Origin: Sulfurimonas lithotrophica
GTDB lineage: Bacteria; Campylobacterota; Campylobacteria; Campylobacterales; Sulfurimonadaceae
DNA length: 64,000 nt
NCBI RefSeq assembly: GCF_009258225.1
Contig: NZ_CP043617.1
Span: forward strand, 1,736,001-1,800,000
Reading direction: 5' to 3'
In this document: positions 62,655-64,000 of the stretch, piece after piece
Position numbering within the stretch: the first letter of the stretch is position 1
Layout of the letters: each line of letters starts with the position of its first letter
Notes under the pieces: generated by a model
Databases searched by the model: none
Told to the model about the DNA's origin: nothing
Seen by the model: only the letters and a program-made list of their open reading frames with translations
Program-made: the position numbers and the translations under genes

Positions 62655-63775
62655 GTTACAACAAATCTGGTGTATATGTTAGAAACAATATTATCTATGT
62701 ACAAGGCAATATAGATGGTATATTCTATCGAAAAAGCACAAAGAAAAAAGATACAAAAGCTAATCTACTTTGGGCAAAGAAAAATGCTCAAAGCGTTCTT
62801 TTACAACTAATTGGTAAAAAAGACACTACAAAGACTTATTTACTTAAAGATTTTGGTTATAAATCTTTAGAGATTAATTCATCAAATCGAAAAGAGAATA
62901 CTAATAAAGACTATTTGAAAACTTTTGAACTTCATATTGAGCCAAAATTTGGAAAGTGGGATTTAAGACAAATTAGACCTACTGACATAAAATCGTGGCA
63001 AAATGACTTAGGAAAAAAGTTATCAGGCAAAAGGATTATGAATATTCGTACTATCTTTAGAGGTATCCTGCAGGACGCTTTTATAGATGAACTAATCCCT
63101 ATAAATCCATTTGATAGAGTAAAACCTCCAAAGGTTGAAAAATCAAAAATCAATCCTTGTAGTTTAGAAGAAGTAAAAACCATTACTTCAAATGCTAATG
63201 GATGGTTTAAAAACTATTTATTAATAGCTTTCTTTACAGGGTTAAGAGTTGGAGAAATGATAGCTCTCAAATGGGAAGATATAGATTTTTCAAATGATGA
63301 AATAGATATAAAACGCTCTACTTCAAAAAGAATTATAAGCACTCCAAAAACTGCAAAGAGTATTAGAACTATTGATATGCTCCCCGTAGTAAAAAGTGCT
63401 CTTTTAGAACAGTCGTTTATCTCTAAATCTAAAAGTGAATTTGTCTTTATAAACCAATACGGTAAAAACTTTATGGACCCGACAAACTTAACTAAGCGAC
63501 ATTGGAAACCGCTCTTAGAGAAGTTAAAAATAGAATATAGAGTTTTATATCAAACAAGACATACTTTTGCTTCACTTATGCTACAACAAAGAGAAGAAAT
63601 AGGATGGGTATCTGAAATGATGGGACATACTGACATTCATACTACACTTACAAAGTATGCTAGGTTTATTCCTAGACAAAATAAAAAACGTGCTAAATTC
63701 CTAAATAATATTGATTTTGGAAGTTCAAAAAGTGCACAAAAACTGCACAAAGAAAAAAAGAAAATTTCAAAATAA
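62651..63775 (+). CDS. Tyrosine-type site-specific integrase
   Basis: A 374-residue phage-type integrase. An N-terminal arm-binding domain (1-75) and a core-binding SAM-like domain (about 75-165) precede the catalytic domain. Catalytic residues are Arg in TGLRVGEMIALKWEDI, the TRHTFASLML box with Arg and His, MGHTDIHTT with the second His, and the nucleophile Tyr in TKYARF. The usual first His of the HxxR box is not seen (YQTRH here), as in several phage integrases. It lies 21 bases from attR. Confidence 0.92.
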   Translation: MSYNKSGVYVRNNIIYVQGNIDGIFYRKSTKKKDTKANLLWAKKNAQSVLLQLIGKKDTTKTYLLKDFGYKSLEINSSNRKENTNKDYLKTFELHIEPKFGKWDLRQIRPTDIKSWQNDLGKKLSGKRIMNIRTIFRGILQDAFIDELIPINPFDRVKPPKVEKSKINPCSLEEVKTITSNANGWFKNYLLIAFFTGLRVGEMIALKWEDIDFSNDEIDIKRSTSKRIISTPKTAKSIRTIDMLPVVKSALLEQSFISKSKSEFVFINQYGKNFMDPTNLTKRHWKPLLEKLKIEYRVLYQTRHTFASLMLQQREEIGWVSEMMGHTDIHTTLTKYARFIPRQNKKRAKFLNNIDFGSSKSAQKLHKEKKKISK

Positions 63776-63795
63776 AGTGTTTTAGAGGTTTAGAA

Positions 63796-63819
63796 ATGGT
63801 GCGATCGGAGGGATTTGAA
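63796..63819 (-). repeat. attR within tRNA-Leu
   Basis: The 24-bp repeat identical to 57791-57814 covers the 3' end of the functional tRNA, so integration left the tRNA intact at this side. Confidence 0.92.
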
Positions 63820-63881
63820 CCCTCACACCGCTAGGGCACTACCCCCTCAAGATAGCGTGTCTACCGTTCCACCACGATCGC
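63797..63881 (-). tRNA. tRNA-Leu (GAG), integration target
   Basis: An 85-nt class II tRNA with encoded CCA. The acceptor GCGATCG pairs with CGATCGC, the anticodon stem CTATC/GGTAG encloses loop TTGAGGG (anticodon GAG), and it has a long variable arm and a GTTCAAATC-type T arm. The gene is intact. Its 3' end doubles as attR of the element. Confidence 0.95.
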
Positions 63882-63892
63882 AAAAAAAGAAG

Positions 63893-63927
63893 AAAAAAAA
63901 AGCCCGACTCCGAAGAGTCGGGCTTTT
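63893..63927 (-). terminator. Intrinsic terminator between atpE-like gene and tRNA-Leu
   Basis: AAAGCCCGACTC (63899-63910) pairs perfectly with GAGTCGGGCTTT (63915-63926) around a CGAA loop. On the minus strand it is followed by a run of T (63893-63900), making a strong terminator for the gene ending at 63955. The tRNA-Leu behind it needs its own promoter or read-through. Confidence 0.88.
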
Positions 63928-63954
63928 GAGGTGCATTTAGTTAAATCTTAAAGA

Positions 63955-64000
63955 TTAACCTAAATACGGGTTAGCGTAAAGTGCGATTAACGCAATTACT
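63955..64000 (-). CDS. atpE: Probable ATP synthase subunit c, C-terminal end
   Basis: Only 14 codons plus the stop lie in the window, reading VIALIALYANPYLG on the minus strand. A short hydrophobic helix ending in an aromatic and Gly/Pro tail is what the last helix of the F0 c-subunit looks like in this phylum. The rest lies beyond the window. The call is tentative. Confidence 0.5.
   Translation of the reverse strand, partial: VIALIALYANPYLG

Larger units (their letters stand above)
57791..63819. mobile_element. tRNA-Leu-integrated element of about 6.0 kb
   Basis: A 24-bp exact direct repeat lies at 57791-57814 and 63796-63819. The right copy is the 3' end of an intact tRNA-Leu(GAG), including its CCA, and the left copy is only the tRNA 3' fragment. 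Between them lie a tyrosine integrase next to the tRNA, an excisionase-like HTH, a two-Tyr HUH replication protein, a small OB-like protein, a ribbon-helix-helix regulator and cargo genes. No capsid, tail, pI/Zot or relaxase-coupling ATPase gene was seen. It looks like a satellite or integrative mobilizable element. Confidence 0.88.

Noticed and set aside
1-64000. CRISPR array, rRNA operon or IS element
   Set aside because: No regularly spaced repeats, no rRNA signatures and no transposase frames were found.

Overview
The window looks like chromosomal DNA of a Campylobacterota (epsilonproteobacterial) chemolithotroph, most likely Sulfurimonas or a close relative. The evidence is the low G+C, the dense short-spacer gene packing, a Sec-exported clade II NosZ with a C-terminal haem domain, a Psr/Soe-type molybdoenzyme, an ArsS/RacS-like two-component system, a PEB4-like PpiC and the tmRNA. 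The genus is an inference; the class-level assignment is firmer. No rRNA operon, CRISPR array or IS element was seen.

Layout. 1-3.8 kb: end of an HDOD gene, a STAS/CheX-like protein, rpe, trpF and a DnaQ-like exonuclease. 3.9-8.7 kb (minus): accA, fabF, acpP, fabG, gpmI. 8.8-12.2 kb: mraY, murD, purN and a TRIC-type channel, then two identical tRNA-Phe genes. 12.4-15.6 kb: nitroreductase and a haem-sensing diguanylate cyclase. 15.6-18.9 kb: divergent arsenic locus (arsR-arsC-permease-redox protein / arsB), then tmRNA. 19.3-28.6 kb: CBS-GGDEF protein, tetrahaem cytochrome, clpB, a Spy-like/response regulator/kinase operon, and metabolic genes. 28.7-40.4 kb: nth, cmoA, fba, FapA-like protein, HU, a NERD-helicase-like protein, cyclophilin, PiT transporter and a NaChBac-type sodium channel. 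40.5-53.1 kb (minus): three-subunit Mo oxidoreductase, hisD, aroK, a COX1-like membrane protein, hemerythrin and nosZ, a respiratory block with CRP/FNR-like dyads. 53.3-57.8 kb: class III ribonucleotide reductase and an RNA-processing metallo-beta-lactamase protein.

57.8-63.8 kb is an integrated mobile element of about 6.0 kb in the 3' end of tRNA-Leu(GAG). A 24-bp exact copy of the tRNA 3' end marks its far side. It carries a tyrosine integrase, an excisionase-like HTH protein, a two-tyrosine HUH replication initiator of the phiX174-gpA type, a small protein resembling ssDNA-binding proteins, a ribbon-helix-helix regulator with an operator array, and a three-gene cassette of unknown function. 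No capsid or morphogenesis gene is present, so it looks like a satellite or an integrative mobilizable element with cargo. The window ends in the tail of what is probably atpE.

The two best leads are that three-gene cassette and the class III ribonucleotide reductase. In the latter the glycyl-radical domain is a separate small cistron, apart from the catalytic NrdD chain and separated from it by a structured 93-nt linker.
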